Source of the DNA: Parabacteroides bouchesdurhonensis
Lineage (GTDB): Bacteria > Bacteroidota > Bacteroidia > Bacteroidales > Tannerellaceae
Direction of reading: 5' to 3'
Length of the DNA: 64,000 nt
Assembly: GCF_900186615.1 (NCBI RefSeq)
Contig: NZ_LT896588.1
Span: forward strand, 762,302-826,301
The notes below the pieces were generated by a model. It saw nothing but the letters and a program-made list of their open reading frames with translations. It was not told where the DNA came from and did not search any database. How positions within the stretch are numbered: position 1 is the stretch's first letter; each line of letters opens with the position of its first letter. The position numbers were made by a program, and so were the translations under genes. This document shows positions 29,501 to 39,770 of the stretch, piece by piece.

Positions 29501-32500
29501 CCAATCATAATCGTCTTCACTTCCGATAAAGACGGATTACCTACAACACTGATCTTATTACGCGGATTATCCTTATCATAGCTTGAATATACCGTCTGGA
29601 ATGTAACCCCATCCTGTCCCGACCGTTTCGCACGATTACGTTCCGTCTTCAGGTTAGTCAAAGTTTCCAGACTAAAGTTGAGTGTATTCACGGTAGGCCA
29701 GACAGCTTCGCGGTCATCCGCGCTATTGGAACTATACTGGTCACTGTGAGGCGTTAACTTCAACGGTACTTCATATTCATAATAATTATTCTTATAATCA
29801 GACCCCAAACGGATAAAGACGGATAATTCTTCACTCTTTAACTCCGTAACATTCGGATTAAGAGCCTCGGCATGCACAAACAACTGCATACGTTTATACT
29901 GGCGCAAATCATAATATGTGCTCTTATAAACAGCCCTTGCGTCTTGAGCAGCCAGGTTCGTCACTTTCAGAGAAAGGGACTGTTCATTCTGTTGGATCAG
30001 CTGCGGCTGGCTCGGGTCGAGCATACGGCTGATACCCGGAGGGAGAATGTAGTTGACCGGTTGCCTGTCGCCATTCTCCTCAATATTTACGGTAGAGACT
30101 TCCAGCGTCCCTTTAATCGTAGGCGGAACTTTCGGATTAGACAAGTCTTGTTCATAAGAACGCCAGTCGCCCCTTACCAACTGGAAAGTACCGAAACGGA
30201 ATACGGTAGGGTCTTTAAAATCGGTCAGATACATACGCATAAAACGTATGGTTTTGAAGTTATTGATACCTCCCACCGCACGATCGTACTTTTTAACAGG
30301 AATCTTAAATTGATACCAGGTAACTTTATCGGTAGTTCCGTTTACCAGTTTCACATTGGACTCACGTTTATCTACAATAAAGTTATTACCTACTACCATA
30401 TCTTTCGGACGAACAGATACCTTGTATTCATAATACTTTTCATTTTTATTCAACGTATTATCCTGATTCAGGTCTTCCACATCCGGCAGGTTTTTAGCCG
30501 ATGTATTATACCGTCCGGTCGATTCTTCCGAGTTTCCTTCCGTCCCATTATAACGTTTATAACGTTCCAGGATACTCTTTTCCTGTTCATCATAATCTTC
30601 TCCACGGAAATAATGATAGTTATCACTGGCCGGATCATTCAACACGGAGAACGGGTCATTCTCCATTTCAGCAATAGCGGCAGCAGACAATTTAGGCCTT
30701 AACTTTTCCAAGAACTTTGTATACGTCTCAAACCCTAACTCTTCCGTTGTAGAGAGTCCGTTCAAACCGACATCCTGCAATTGACGCGCCCCTGCAGTAT
30801 TATCAAAAGCATATACCGTACTTTGCTGGCGGGGCACTTTACCCCAAACCGTAGTTTCCACTTTCGACTGGTCTCCATCTACCGGCAAGCCATTTTCAAA
30901 GAATTTCTTCTCATCTTTCAGAATATCTTCCGAAATCTCGCCCAAGTTGAAATAAAGGTCGCCACCGTTTACATTCTGATCATAAATAAAAGGATCAAGC
31001 AACCAGAACTCGATATATTCAATATTAGCTGTTTCAAAGTCACTCTGATCTATTTTACGCATGATACCGCCCCAACGCTTTTCCGGATGAGCCAGTGTTC
31101 CGTCTGAATTTACATCATCCGCATCCAAGTTATACGGGCCACGCTCATTTGGATAATAAGCCAGATTCAGTACAGACAACGTATTATTCTCATTATATCC
31201 CAAATCTTTATTCGGGAACAATTCTTCCGTATACACCGCGCGGACATAATGATTAGACAATTGCTCCTTATCTTCCTTTAGATGTCTTGGCAGGGAGCTT
31301 GAATTCTTACGGGTAAAGATTCCATCTATGTAATACCAGGCCAATAAGGCACGGTTTTTACCATATTCCACATCATTTACCAGCTTTGCCTCGGGGAACA
31401 ACGCAGATGTGGCATCGTCGGACGGAGTACTTGCCAAATTCCAGGGATACGGGTTCAACAAGTCAAAACCGCTTTGGGTAGATTCGAAATCATCCAGATA
31501 AGAATAACCGCCGGTATTTTTATTTTCATAATGGCCTGCTATCAAATGGGCGAATTCCGCATTGAAAGAAATCTGGCTAGGCTTTGTCAGTGTCAATAAA
31601 GGCAATTTGTCAAACATATTAGTCAGCCACTGGCTTTCTCCCTTATAAGACGCGTTGAGCCCCCACAACGTATTATTAATGGATTCGTCGCCGAAAGCCA
31701 CCTTTGTAGTAAGCGGCATCTCAGACATGTGCATCACAGTCGCGCCGATATTAAAATCCCTGTTGAGCTGATAGTTCAAATCCAGTCCCACCATTGTCTT
31801 CCGCTGCATATTGTATACCGACTGGTTCTCCAAAGATACGCTGACCGGAGTTCCGGAAGAGATAATGCTTTCATTCAGGATCGTTACCGTACCGGAGGTA
31901 TAGTCTACCGTATAATCTACGTTTTCCGTAAGAATAGCTCCACCCGCAGTTACTTTTACAGACCCGCGCGCTACATTCGTAGCTCCCAACTGAATCTCCG
32001 AACCCGAAGAAGCTTTATATTCACCACGCATAATGAACTTGTTCTTCTCTGCGATCTGCCTTGCCACAGTTAATGTAGAATCATACAATTCCTGATAGAT
32101 GTATTTATTAGCGATAGCGGCATTTCCTATTTTATTCTTCAAGTTCGAACCGAAAGGTTCAACTACCGGGAATATGATCTTGCCATTCTCAGCCTGAACC
32201 GTATAACCGTCTACAAAGTCAAAGAAACCGTCGGCATACGGTTCATTCTTTGAATCCAGGCGATCCAGGTTCATCAACTTCAACCATATCTGGTTATTCA
32301 ACGACGGCTCCGGAATATAGTTGACGTATGTACCCGCCGAATCGCTCTGATACATAATATCCAGCTTGAACTTCTCCTTTTGCACGGAATAAGCCCCCAA
32401 AGAATACACATTCTTCATCATCAAATCCCAGAACGGCATATCGGGAGTAGTGGATACGCCTTTCAGCAATTTCACAAACAGGCAGTTCGTTGTATTATTG

Positions 32501-33969
32501 GAATTGTCGGTAGAAAACTCACCTACCTGATATACCTGCCCGTTTGAAGTATATTCAAAAGCAACCGCCAGAACCTCATCCGGCTGCAATTGCGTTTTCA
32601 AAGAGATATACCCCAATTGCTTGTTAAACGTATATTCGGAATCGTCCAGACGACGGGCGCTCTCTATCTCTTCATAGTCTTTGCCGCCCGTTAAAAGACC
32701 TCCTAACGCCTGGTTTACCGTACTGATCTGACGAGCACCTTCAATCGTCTGCACATTACTGTATAAGGTATTAGCCCCGTTGGCAGGCAAACTGCTCGAA
32801 CCGGAAGGCTGGACAAAAGACGGATTGCTTATATGGTTACGTTCGGCCAAGTCGGAAAAAGCCACGATATTGCGGGACTGGTCGTAATTGCTTCTCTTAT
32901 TCGTAATCCAGACCTCGATACGGTTAATAGATACAGAAGAAGAGATATAAGGCAGTTTCTTCATCGCGTCATCATACGTATCGCGGAAATAATGGGCAAG
33001 GAAGAAATGGCGGTTCTCATCATACTGGTCGATGGTTAACTCAAACGGCTTCGTTTGTACTCCTCCTTTGGAATTAACCGTCTTGGACTCCGAGTTTTGT
33101 TGGGCAAACAATGCGTTGACACGCAATTTGCCAAACTGCAGGTCGGCCTTTATACCAAACAAAGCAGCTCCGCCATTAATAAGGGAGTTGCTTGTCGTCA
33201 TGCTAACATTACCGGCTTCCAACGATTTTATGATCTCGTCTTCCTCGCCGGTATAGGCCAGTTTCAATTTCTTGGAATCAAAGTCGAAAGAAGTCTCCGT
33301 ATTGTAGTTCATTCCGAAATTGACTTTAGAACCGACAGAGGCTTGCATATTCAGCTGGACACTCTCGTCGAAGTTAAAGAAAGTCCGGTTACGGGCCCGT
33401 TCGGGCAAAGACGGATTCTGTACTTTGTTATTCTTCAACCCCATTGTCAGTTCGGCCGATCCCTGTGTTTTCACCCTCACCCCTCCGGGACCGAAAATAC
33501 GGTCGGCAGCTCCGATATTGAACTGCATATCCGTCAGGTTAAACTGCTTATTGGCTTCCTTCTGGAATTCTTCTTCGTTCTTCTGGCGGAAATAAGAACG
33601 CAGGGATTGCTGCATACTGTAATCCTGATACTCTTCCGGCGTCAGGGTCATAGGCGTACCCAGTTCCTTGTCGCCCAGCTTGGTGCGGACAATATAAGCG
33701 CCGGTCTTTATATCGTATTCGATAGTCGTTTTTACGTTATCGGGAGTCCGAAGGTCGGCCGGAGATTGCTTTACGATGTCTTCATATTCCTGCGGAGATG
33801 TCCGGGATACCGGATAGCGGGGCGGAATCGTATCTTCCGGCGCCTCCAGTAGTTCCAGTTCGGGCAAGGTAGCGGTATAAGTAAGGTAATCGGCATTCAG
33901 TGAATACAGGCCGGCACCAAACAGCAATACAACCATCCACAGGATATATTTCAGTATTCGTTTCTTCAT
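26551..33969 (-). CDS. sprA: SprA, type IX secretion outer-membrane translocon
   Basis: 2,472 residues, the expected size for SprA/Sov, the giant single-chain beta barrel through which type IX secretion (T9SS) cargo crosses the outer membrane. The N-terminus has a hydrophobic export segment (YILWMVVLLFGAGLYSLNA). Repeated blocks such as PDVEDLNQDNTLNKNEKYYE, AEVWVNELRLTDFNESGGWA and NVQYSTTAGMMLPGFRPEIG fit the SprA family. The chain ends with a barrel-like strand, GISVRFSLAQ. It follows ruvA by 16 nt, an arrangement I also recall from Flavobacteria. Other T9SS genes are not in the window, but two likely cargo proteins are. Confidence 0.93.
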   Translation of the reverse strand: MKKRILKYILWMVVLLFGAGLYSLNADYLTYTATLPELELLEAPEDTIPPRYPVSRTSPQEYEDIVKQSPADLRTPDNVKTTIEYDIKTGAYIVRTKLGDKELGTPMTLTPEEYQDYSMQQSLRSYFRQKNEEEFQKEANKQFNLTDMQFNIGAADRIFGPGGVRVKTQGSAELTMGLKNNKVQNPSLPERARNRTFFNFDESVQLNMQASVGSKVNFGMNYNTETSFDFDSKKLKLAYTGEEDEIIKSLEAGNVSMTTSNSLINGGAALFGIKADLQFGKLRVNALFAQQNSESKTVNSKGGVQTKPFELTIDQYDENRHFFLAHYFRDTYDDAMKKLPYISSSVSINRIEVWITNKRSNYDQSRNIVAFSDLAERNHISNPSFVQPSGSSSLPANGANTLYSNVQTIEGARQISTVNQALGGLLTGGKDYEEIESARRLDDSEYTFNKQLGYISLKTQLQPDEVLAVAFEYTSNGQVYQVGEFSTDNSNNTTNCLFVKLLKGVSTTPDMPFWDLMMKNVYSLGAYSVQKEKFKLDIMYQSDSAGTYVNYIPEPSLNNQIWLKLMNLDRLDSKNEPYADGFFDFVDGYTVQAENGKIIFPVVEPFGSNLKNKIGNAAIANKYIYQELYDSTLTVARQIAEKNKFIMRGEYKASSGSEIQLGATNVARGSVKVTAGGAILTENVDYTVDYTSGTVTILNESIISSGTPVSVSLENQSVYNMQRKTMVGLDLNYQLNRDFNIGATVMHMSEMPLTTKVAFGDESINNTLWGLNASYKGESQWLTNMFDKLPLLTLTKPSQISFNAEFAHLIAGHYENKNTGGYSYLDDFESTQSGFDLLNPYPWNLASTPSDDATSALFPEAKLVNDVEYGKNRALLAWYYIDGIFTRKNSSSLPRHLKEDKEQLSNHYVRAVYTEELFPNKDLGYNENNTLSVLNLAYYPNERGPYNLDADDVNSDGTLAHPEKRWGGIMRKIDQSDFETANIEYIEFWLLDPFIYDQNVNGGDLYFNLGEISEDILKDEKKFFENGLPVDGDQSKVETTVWGKVPRQQSTVYAFDNTAGARQLQDVGLNGLSTTEELGFETYTKFLEKLRPKLSAAAIAEMENDPFSVLNDPASDNYHYFRGEDYDEQEKSILERYKRYNGTEGNSEESTGRYNTSAKNLPDVEDLNQDNTLNKNEKYYEYKVSVRPKDMVVGNNFIVDKRESNVKLVNGTTDKVTWYQFKIPVKKYDRAVGGINNFKTIRFMRMYLTDFKDPTVFRFGTFQLVRGDWRSYEQDLSNPKVPPTIKGTLEVSTVNIEENGDRQPVNYILPPGISRMLDPSQPQLIQQNEQSLSLKVTNLAAQDARAVYKSTYYDLRQYKRMQLFVHAEALNPNVTELKSEELSVFIRLGSDYKNNYYEYEVPLKLTPHSDQYSSNSADDREAVWPTVNTLNFSLETLTNLKTERNRAKRSGQDGVTFQTVYSSYDKDNPRNKISVVGNPSLSEVKTIMIGVRNNSKEIKSAEVWVNELRLTDFNESGGWAANANLNVALSDLGTVNLAGRIETAGFGALDQSLSERRLDDYSQYSVSTSVELGKLFPEKAKVSIPLYYAYSKEVTSPQYNPLDQDIKLSDAMDAVETKAEKDSIKEFAQDRNTIKSISFNNVRVNIQSKNPMPYDPANFSFGYSYSENNKKNPDTEYETTKDYRGNFAYNYTPYVRPFRPFEKLKKNNGYTRYIKQLGLNYVPSNISFQTALMRSYYEIQLRDLTSQASGGDKIPVSFSQNFYWDRAFSLRWDFTNNLSASFTSGTNARIEEPHVQVNKKLNPDDYQVWKDSVKQSIADLGTPMKYDQSFSVTWNMPLQYIPVLDWVNSSFTYNAAYNWDRGAEVDAETEIGNTIKNQRQFEWQGSFNMQSLYNKNKFLKKVNQKFSATRSTASREREKKKKEIKLEKEIQLNLDSGTVVQHGMFTKKVRITARGADGKMYSVKYKPINYAEVMILNKDTAHLKLTIYPGPKPTEDFLYKSAEYASRFLMMIRRVNVQYSTTAGMMLPGFRPEIGDIFGQKRNAGVMAPGLGFAFGSVNRDYINDAADRGWLVMDSSNVTPAMINNAKTLNIRANLEPIPGLKIDLNASRVDTRNTEIRYMYDGMPETQGGSFTMTTIALKSAFGGSGNAGNGYSSKAFDNFLFNRSIIAARLENMYAGTSYPNAGFIAGTANAGRPYEQGGVSLNSTDVLIPAFLAAYTGKNPNKVGLTAFPSLASLLPNWRITYDGLIKIPTVKKYFKSMMLSHQYRCSYSVGTFSSFLNWVDAGQDGLGYVRDVLTGNPTPSSPYEISAVSITEGFSPLLGVDATLLNNVTARAEYRTTRNLSLNISSYQLVEALSNEFVIGLGYKMTEFNKVLKMKKTRDFSNDLTVRLDFSFRKMQSLIRKIEDSFTQATSGNIARTIQFSADYGLSRALTLRAFYDLQVNKPLVSSASYPTSNSNYGISVRFSLAQ

Positions 33970-33985
33970 CTTCGCAATCTGGCTA

Positions 33986-34573
33986 TTAAAGCATTCGGAG
34001 AGCTGTTTTAATGACCTGCTCTACAGCCAACAGAGGAGATCCTTTCAGTATTGTATTCACCGCTTTTTGCGAAGCGGCTTTCTGGAAGCCTAACATAACC
34101 AGGGCGGCAACGGCTTCTTCCGCCACAGCCGCGTTTCCGGCGGAAGGAGTAGCGGCGGCCGTAAGTCCGTCTTCCGGCTTCACTTTATTCTTCAAATCTA
34201 CCAATATGCGTTGCGCCGTCTTCGCTCCGATACCTTTCACCGCCGTCAGGGCGGCTTCGTTTTTAGCCGATATGACCTGAATCAGTTCGGTAGGAGGCAG
34301 AGAAGACAAGATCATACGGGCCGTATTAGGTCCGACTCCCGACACGGAAGTTAGGAGCAGAAAGAGTTCCCGCTCTATCTTCGCAGCAAAGCCGAAAAGC
34401 AAATGGGCGTCTTCACGTATGATTTCATACACGTAAATCTTTCCCGAAGGCTTGCCGCTGTAAGCGCTGTATGTATTTAGGGAGATGTTAAGTTCGTAAC
34501 CTATACCACTGCATTCCATAATCATACGGGTTGGTGTAAGTTCAACAATCTCTCCTTTTATATATTCTATCAT
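33986..34573 (-). CDS. ruvA: Holliday junction branch migration subunit RuvA
   Basis: 195-residue tetrameric DNA-junction binder that loads the RuvB motor. N-terminal OB-fold (MIEYIKGEIVELTPTRMIME), two helix-hairpin-helix motifs (LLTSVSGVGPNTARMILSSL and LTAVKGIGAKTAQRILVDL), and a C-terminal RuvB-contacting helical domain (AVAALVMLGFQKAASQKAV) after an alanine-rich linker. Full length. Confidence 0.97.
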   Translation of the reverse strand: MIEYIKGEIVELTPTRMIMECSGIGYELNISLNTYSAYSGKPSGKIYVYEIIREDAHLLFGFAAKIERELFLLLTSVSGVGPNTARMILSSLPPTELIQVISAKNEAALTAVKGIGAKTAQRILVDLKNKVKPEDGLTAAATPSAGNAAVAEEAVAALVMLGFQKAASQKAVNTILKGSPLLAVEQVIKTALRML

Positions 34574-34669
34574 CTGCGTGTCAAGTTAATGATTCGTTCA
34601 TAATATAACGTAACGTTAAGCAAAAACGTATATACCGTCTGCAAAAATTGCCTTTAGTTGGTGGTGCCT

Positions 34670-34768
34670 TATCACGTATACGCGTTGGAATCTCCCACGC
34701 GTACGCGTGACAAGCTATCATGTGTACGCGTGGTAAGTTATCACGTTATGCCGTGAGACGGTATCACG
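34670..34768. repeat. Degenerate 23-bp tandem repeats between trkH and ruvA
   Basis: Four consecutive 23-bp units starting at 34670, 34693, 34716 and 34739, plus a partial fifth (TATCACG) at 34762. The shared pattern is TATCACG-TACGCGTG-. Unit 2 holds the perfect palindrome CACGCGTACGCGTG. The array ends 2 bp from the trkH stop codon and lies about 97 bp upstream of ruvA. No coding sense is visible. Confidence 0.75.
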
Positions 34769-34770
34769 AA

Positions 34771-36228
34771 CTATTGCTTCCAGAAACCTGGTAATAAAAT
34801 AGTTATGACTGTAAATATCTCCAGACGTCCCGTCATCATCAGAAACGAGAGAAACCATTTTGATACAACCGGAATATCGGCAAAGTTTCCCGTAGGCCCT
34901 AAAGTTCCCAAACCCGGCCCTACGTTACTGATAGCCGACACCACCGCCCCCTGGGCGTCGTCAAAACTAAGCCCGTCCAGCGTCAATGCCAGGCAGCTGA
35001 TTATAATCAACGTTATATAGACGGAAACAAAAGCCAGCACACGGTGCACGATATCGGACGATACGACATGTCCGTTCATACGAACCGGCACAACGGCGTG
35101 CGGATGCGTCTGCTTCTTAAATACATTCAACAGGTTCTTGGTAAGAATAACGATCCGCCCCATCTTTATACCTCCGCTGGTAGAGCCCGAGCATCCGCAA
35201 ACGGTCATCAATATCAGGGCTATCATCCAGAAGAAGGGCCCCCAGGGGATATAATCCACCGTACCGAATCCACAAGTGGAAATAAGCGTGGATACCTGAA
35301 AGGCCGACTGGCGGAAGGCGGCTTCAAAATCGGATTCAAACCCTTTAAGGTAAACCCATGCGGTAACGACTGCCACAGACAGCGCTACAAATGAATAAAA
35401 CCAGCGGGTTTCTTCATCTTTCAGCAGCTTGCCGAACTTGCCGTTAATGAAGAAATAGATCAGCGTGATATTGGTTGCTCCCACACACATAAAGAGAGCA
35501 ATAATATATTCTATGTAAGGAGAGTTCCAATAGGCTATACTTGCGTTCTTGGTGGAATATCCGCCGGTAGACATACAAGTCATCGCATGATTTACGGCGT
35601 CATACAGGTTCATCGGCCCTAACCACAGAAGCAATGTCAACAGCAACGTAAGGAATACGTAAACGCCCCACAATCGTTTGGCAACCTGCGTTACGCGAGG
35701 GCGGAAACGTTCATGGGTGATACTGGGGGTTTCGGCATCAAACAGCTGTGAGGCGCCTGTACCAAATATAGGCATCAGGGCAACGGTAAACACAATCATC
35801 CCGATACCTCCTTGCCACTGGGTAAGGCTGCGCCAGAACAGGATGCCTTTAGGCAACGCTTCTATATCCCGAAGAATGGTAGAACCGGTGGTAGTGAAGC
35901 CGGACATAGTTTCAAAAAAGGCATCGGTTACGTTATTAATATAACCGCCCAGATAGAAAGGAAGCATTCCCAATAACGAAAGACAGATCCAGGTAAGTGA
36001 AACCGTCAGCATACCTTCACGCCGTCCGGCGGAGTATTCGTTCGCATGGAATCCGATCAGATAAAACAGAACTCCAATCGCAAGCATAATCCCGCTTGAT
36101 AAAAGTAGCGGATACAGATCATCGCCTCTATATAAAAATGCCACAGCCGCTGCGGATAACATGAATAGCGTCTCCAGGATGAACATCATCCCCAGCATCT
36201 TAATTATAAAACGTACATTCAGCAACAT
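34771..36228 (-). CDS. trkH: Potassium uptake protein TrkH
   Basis: 485-residue integral membrane K+ translocating subunit. Four pore-loop repeats are recognisable, including TTTGSTILRDIEALP, MTCMSTGGYSTKNAS, STCGFGTVDYIPWG and SNVGPGLGTLGPTGNF, the selectivity-filter glycines of the Trk/Ktr superfamily. It starts 5 nt after trkA, so the gating and pore subunits are cotranslated from one message. Confidence 0.96.
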   Translation of the reverse strand: MLLNVRFIIKMLGMMFILETLFMLSAAAVAFLYRGDDLYPLLLSSGIMLAIGVLFYLIGFHANEYSAGRREGMLTVSLTWICLSLLGMLPFYLGGYINNVTDAFFETMSGFTTTGSTILRDIEALPKGILFWRSLTQWQGGIGMIVFTVALMPIFGTGASQLFDAETPSITHERFRPRVTQVAKRLWGVYVFLTLLLTLLLWLGPMNLYDAVNHAMTCMSTGGYSTKNASIAYWNSPYIEYIIALFMCVGATNITLIYFFINGKFGKLLKDEETRWFYSFVALSVAVVTAWVYLKGFESDFEAAFRQSAFQVSTLISTCGFGTVDYIPWGPFFWMIALILMTVCGCSGSTSGGIKMGRIVILTKNLLNVFKKQTHPHAVVPVRMNGHVVSSDIVHRVLAFVSVYITLIIISCLALTLDGLSFDDAQGAVVSAISNVGPGLGTLGPTGNFADIPVVSKWFLSFLMMTGRLEIFTVITILLPGFWKQ

Positions 36229-36233
36229 AACAA

Positions 36234-37571
36234 CTAATTAAAGTAGTCTTCCAACTTACGCATGGCCGTATCCAGACAGAACACAACCACATGATCGTAA
36301 GCCTGTATCTGGGTATCACCTTTAATCATCATAGGTTCACCGTCACGAATAAGCCCGCCTAAAGTCATATCGCGGGGAAGGCGCAAATCCTTCACTTGTT
36401 TCTTTGTAATTTTTGAATCCGGGCGTGCCACCAGTTCCGCAACGTCGGCATTAGCAAACGTCAGGCATTTAACATTAGATACGTCGGCATCCAGCAGGAA
36501 CTGGTAAATATGGCTGGCGGCAATCAGTTTCTTATTGATTACAGAACCGATGTCCATACTTTCCGCCAGCGGGATATAGTCTATATTCTCAATCTTGGCT
36601 ATTGTCTTGAATACGCCAAAACGTTTGGCAGCCAGACAAGCCAGGATATTTGTACTTGAGTTGTCGGTAAGGGCAATAAAAGCCTGCGCATCTTTAATAC
36701 CTTCCTGTATCAACAAGTCCGTATCACGTCCGTCTCCGTTAATAATAAGCACGTTGCTCGGCACAACCTCGGCTATACGGTGGCTTTTTTCCTTATTCGT
36801 TTCCAGTACTTTTACACGGATATTATTCGGCAGATACTGGCAGGCGCGAATAGCAATACGGCTTCCTCCCATAATAAAGACCTTCTTTACTTCCGGATCT
36901 TTTTTCCCGGCGTGCATACGCACATCTTCTATATGCGCTTTGGTGGTTGTAAAGAAAAGGATGTCTCCCGGCTCGATGCGGTCTGTGCCTCGCGGAATGA
37001 TCGTTTCATTCTGACGCTTAATGGCCACAATATGATACAGCTTCTGTTCATTGAGCAATTCGGATAACAGACGGTTGACAATACGGGAATTCTCACGCAC
37101 TTTTACACCGATCAGTATCAAAGCGCCTCCGAACAATTCCCAATACTGGCGCGTCCACGGACGACGCACGGCTGTCACAATCTCTTTTGCCGCCAGCATT
37201 TCCGGATAAATCATAGAGCTGATTCCCAGCTTCTCAAAGAGTTCCTTATTTTTAGGTAACAGGTATTCGTAGTTATTAATACGCGCAAACGTTCTGTGCG
37301 CTCCCAACTGATGAGCCAGGATACAAGCGGAGATATTCGTCGTTTCTTCGGGAGTAACACTAACAAACAAATCCGTGCGCTTTATACCCGCTTCCTCCAA
37401 ATCACGTAAGGAAGTAGGATTTCCTACCACCGGCAATATCTCCATGCTTGAATTAGGAAAGTTGAGACGTTCCTCATTCGGGTCCATCAATACGATATCC
37501 TGATTCTCCTGAGATAACATTTTTGCCAAATGCGTTCCCACTTCACCTGCTCCGGCAATGATAATCTTCAT
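36234..37571 (-). CDS. trkA: Trk potassium uptake NAD-binding regulator TrkA
   Basis: 445-residue cytoplasmic regulator with two tandem RCK units. The first Rossmann motif is IIAGAGEVGTHLAKML (3-18), ending in a conserved acidic D; the second is VFIMGGSRIAIRACQYL at about 230. Each is followed by a TrkA-C-like domain (KVRENSRIVNRLL..., and SKITKKQVKDLRLP...). It controls TrkH, encoded directly downstream, by binding nucleotides. It starts 60 nt after dxs without a visible promoter box. Confidence 0.96.
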   Translation of the reverse strand: MKIIIAGAGEVGTHLAKMLSQENQDIVLMDPNEERLNFPNSSMEILPVVGNPTSLRDLEEAGIKRTDLFVSVTPEETTNISACILAHQLGAHRTFARINNYEYLLPKNKELFEKLGISSMIYPEMLAAKEIVTAVRRPWTRQYWELFGGALILIGVKVRENSRIVNRLLSELLNEQKLYHIVAIKRQNETIIPRGTDRIEPGDILFFTTTKAHIEDVRMHAGKKDPEVKKVFIMGGSRIAIRACQYLPNNIRVKVLETNKEKSHRIAEVVPSNVLIINGDGRDTDLLIQEGIKDAQAFIALTDNSSTNILACLAAKRFGVFKTIAKIENIDYIPLAESMDIGSVINKKLIAASHIYQFLLDADVSNVKCLTFANADVAELVARPDSKITKKQVKDLRLPRDMTLGGLIRDGEPMMIKGDTQIQAYDHVVVFCLDTAMRKLEDYFN

Positions 37572-37631
37572 ACTACGTTAAAACACTCTAATTGTTGTTA
37601 GTACATTAAGCCTTCCCATCCGTATGAACAT

Positions 37632-39527
37632 TCAGAAAGAGCGGATAACATTCGCTATCGACTCTGCGTCCATACCACATAGTTTATACAATTCAGGAAT
37701 AGAACCGTGTTCTATAAATTCATCCGGCACGCCTATACGTTTTACATGAGGCGTATAGCCATTGTCTGCCATAAACTCAAGAACAGCGCTTCCCAAACCG
37801 CCTTTTATCACACCGTTTTCTACCGTGACAATACGGGTAAAACCCGCACCGATTTCATGCAATAATCCCTCATCTATCGGTTTCAAATAAATCATATCAT
37901 AATGGGCAACAGACAAACCTTCGCCCTCTACCATGTTTATTGCTTTCATCACCTCGTTGCCAATCGGACCAAGCGAAAGAACGGCTATGTCTTTTCCGTC
38001 ACGAAGTTTTTTCCCTTTACCAACCGGAAGGATAGCCATTTCATTGCGCCAATCGCTCTTTTCCCCTTTTCCACGAGGGTAACGGATAACAAAAGGCCCA
38101 TCCGTTGTTTTATATCCGGTATACATAAGGTTTCTTAAATCCCATTCATTCAGAGGAGACGAAATAACCAAATTCGGTACCGGACGGAGATAAGCCAGGT
38201 CGAACACGCCATGATGAGTGGCGCCGTCTTCTCCTACCAACCCCGCACGATCCAAGCAAATCACCATATGCAGTTTCTGCAAAGCGACATCATGAATTAC
38301 CATATCATAAGCCCGCTGCATGAAGGAAGAGTAAACATTACAGAACGGAATCATTCCCTCTTTAGCCAAACCGGCTGAGAAAGTAACGGCATGTCCTTCC
38401 GCTATACCGACATCGAATGCCCGCTTCGGAAAAGCTTTCATCATATAGGTCATCGAACAGCCTGTAGGCATAGCCGGCGTAACGCCGATAATACGTTCAT
38501 CCTTCTCGGCCAGCTCCACCAGCGTATGACCAAACACATCCTGATAAAGCTGAGGTTCGTTCAGCGTATGAACAATAATACGTTCACCTGTTTCCTTGTT
38601 AAATCGTCCGGGGGCATGCCATTCCGTAGCCGATTCTTCCGCAGGCTTAAAACCTTTTCCCTTTTTTGTTTTAATATGCAGCAATTTCGGACCTTGCATA
38701 TCTTTTATGTCATTCAGTATCTTAACCAGGTAATTCACATCATGCCCGTCTACCGGACCGAAATAGCGTATGCTGAATCCCTCAAAAAGATTATGTTGCT
38801 GGGTAAGTAAAGCCTTCAGGCTATTATTGAAACGAAGTATATTCTCACGGCGGTCGTCATTTATCAGTTTCATTTTACGCAATCCGCGATATACGTCGTA
38901 GCGCATCTTATTATAGGTCTGGCTGGTAGTAACATCCACCAAGTACTGGCTAAGTCCACCCACACTCTGGTCGATAGCCATATCATTATCATTAAGTATG
39001 ATAAGCAGGTTATTCGGATTGGCGGAAGCATTGTTCAAGCCCTCAAAAGCCAAGCCGCCCGTCATTGCTCCGTCGCCAACTACAGCTATCACATGACGGT
39101 CCAATTCATTCTTCAAAGCGGAAGCTACCGACATTCCCATAGCAGCCGAAATCGAATTAGAAGCATGTCCCGCTATAAAAGCGTCATAGTTACTTTCTGC
39201 CGGATTCGGGAAACCACTGATCCCCTTGAACCGGCGAAGCGTATGAAAAGTTTCACGCCTTCCCGTCAGGATTTTATGACCATACGCCTGATGGCCAACA
39301 TCCCATACAAGCCGGTCATAAGGAGTATTAAATACATAATGGAGCGCCACCGTTAACTCTACAGTTCCCAAGCTCGCTCCCAGATGTCCCGGATTCTCCG
39401 ACAAAACATCTATAATATATTGACGCAAATCAGCACATACGTCTACAAGCTTATCCTGAGATAACTTTCGTAAATCTTCCGGATAATCAATACTGTTTAA
39501 TATGTGTTCACCTTCGCATTCCGCCAT
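37632..39527 (-). CDS. dxs: 1-deoxy-D-xylulose-5-phosphate synthase
   Basis: Thiamine-diphosphate enzyme joining pyruvate and glyceraldehyde 3-phosphate in the first step of the MEP isoprenoid pathway. I chose the ATG at 39527 ([19 protein letters not shown]), giving 631 residues; a possible TTG seven codons upstream overlaps the -7 box and is rejected. Visible motifs: [33 protein letters not shown], the ThDP motif [24 protein letters not shown], and [15 protein letters not shown] in the pyrimidine-binding domain. Confidence 0.97.
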   Translation of the reverse strand: MAECEGEHILNSIDYPEDLRKLSQDKLVDVCADLRQYIIDVLSENPGHLGASLGTVELTVALHYVFNTPYDRLVWDVGHQAYGHKILTGRRETFHTLRRFKGISGFPNPAESNYDAFIAGHASNSISAAMGMSVASALKNELDRHVIAVVGDGAMTGGLAFEGLNNASANPNNLLIILNDNDMAIDQSVGGLSQYLVDVTTSQTYNKMRYDVYRGLRKMKLINDDRRENILRFNNSLKALLTQQHNLFEGFSIRYFGPVDGHDVNYLVKILNDIKDMQGPKLLHIKTKKGKGFKPAEESATEWHAPGRFNKETGERIIVHTLNEPQLYQDVFGHTLVELAEKDERIIGVTPAMPTGCSMTYMMKAFPKRAFDVGIAEGHAVTFSAGLAKEGMIPFCNVYSSFMQRAYDMVIHDVALQKLHMVICLDRAGLVGEDGATHHGVFDLAYLRPVPNLVISSPLNEWDLRNLMYTGYKTTDGPFVIRYPRGKGEKSDWRNEMAILPVGKGKKLRDGKDIAVLSLGPIGNEVMKAINMVEGEGLSVAHYDMIYLKPIDEGLLHEIGAGFTRIVTVENGVIKGGLGSAVLEFMADNGYTPHVKRIGVPDEFIEHGSIPELYKLCGMDAESIANVIRSF

Positions 39528-39545
39528 AGTGACAATTTTTTGTGG

Positions 39546-39553
39546 CAAAAGTA
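39546..39553 (-). promoter_or_regulatory. Promoter -7 box for dxs
   Basis: Minus-strand TACTTTTG, exact consensus, 18 bp upstream of the dxs ATG. Confidence 0.5.
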
Positions 39554-39641
39554 CAGAATTAACGGCATATATAATAGTTTTAGATAGTCAATTATTCACT
39601 TCCTCTCTAAAACATAGCACCTATCCGTAACAGAAAAACAA

Positions 39642-39674
39642 AAGCCCCATCAGCCGTAACGACTAATGGAGCTT
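39642..39674. terminator. Bidirectional terminator between dxs and surface-protein gene
   Basis: AAGCCCCAT (39642-39650) pairs with ATGGAGCTT (39666-39674), 8 of 9. Minus-strand reading continues GGGGCTTTTGTTTTT and plus-strand reading GCTTGTTTTTT. It would end the surface-protein message whose stop is at 39828, giving a 3' UTR of roughly 150-190 nt. Confidence 0.7.
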
Positions 39675-39770
39675 GTTTTTTAGCTGTCTTTCTTCTTCAC
39701 AGAAGAAAACAGTAAGAACTTTATTTTATTACTTAGTTTTTGCTGCTTATTCACTCATCCCGAGTTACTG

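Noticed and set aside
28024..33852. Many plus-strand frames of 100-276 codons opposite sprA
   Set aside because: They are antisense shadows of a long conserved gene and show no protein family features.
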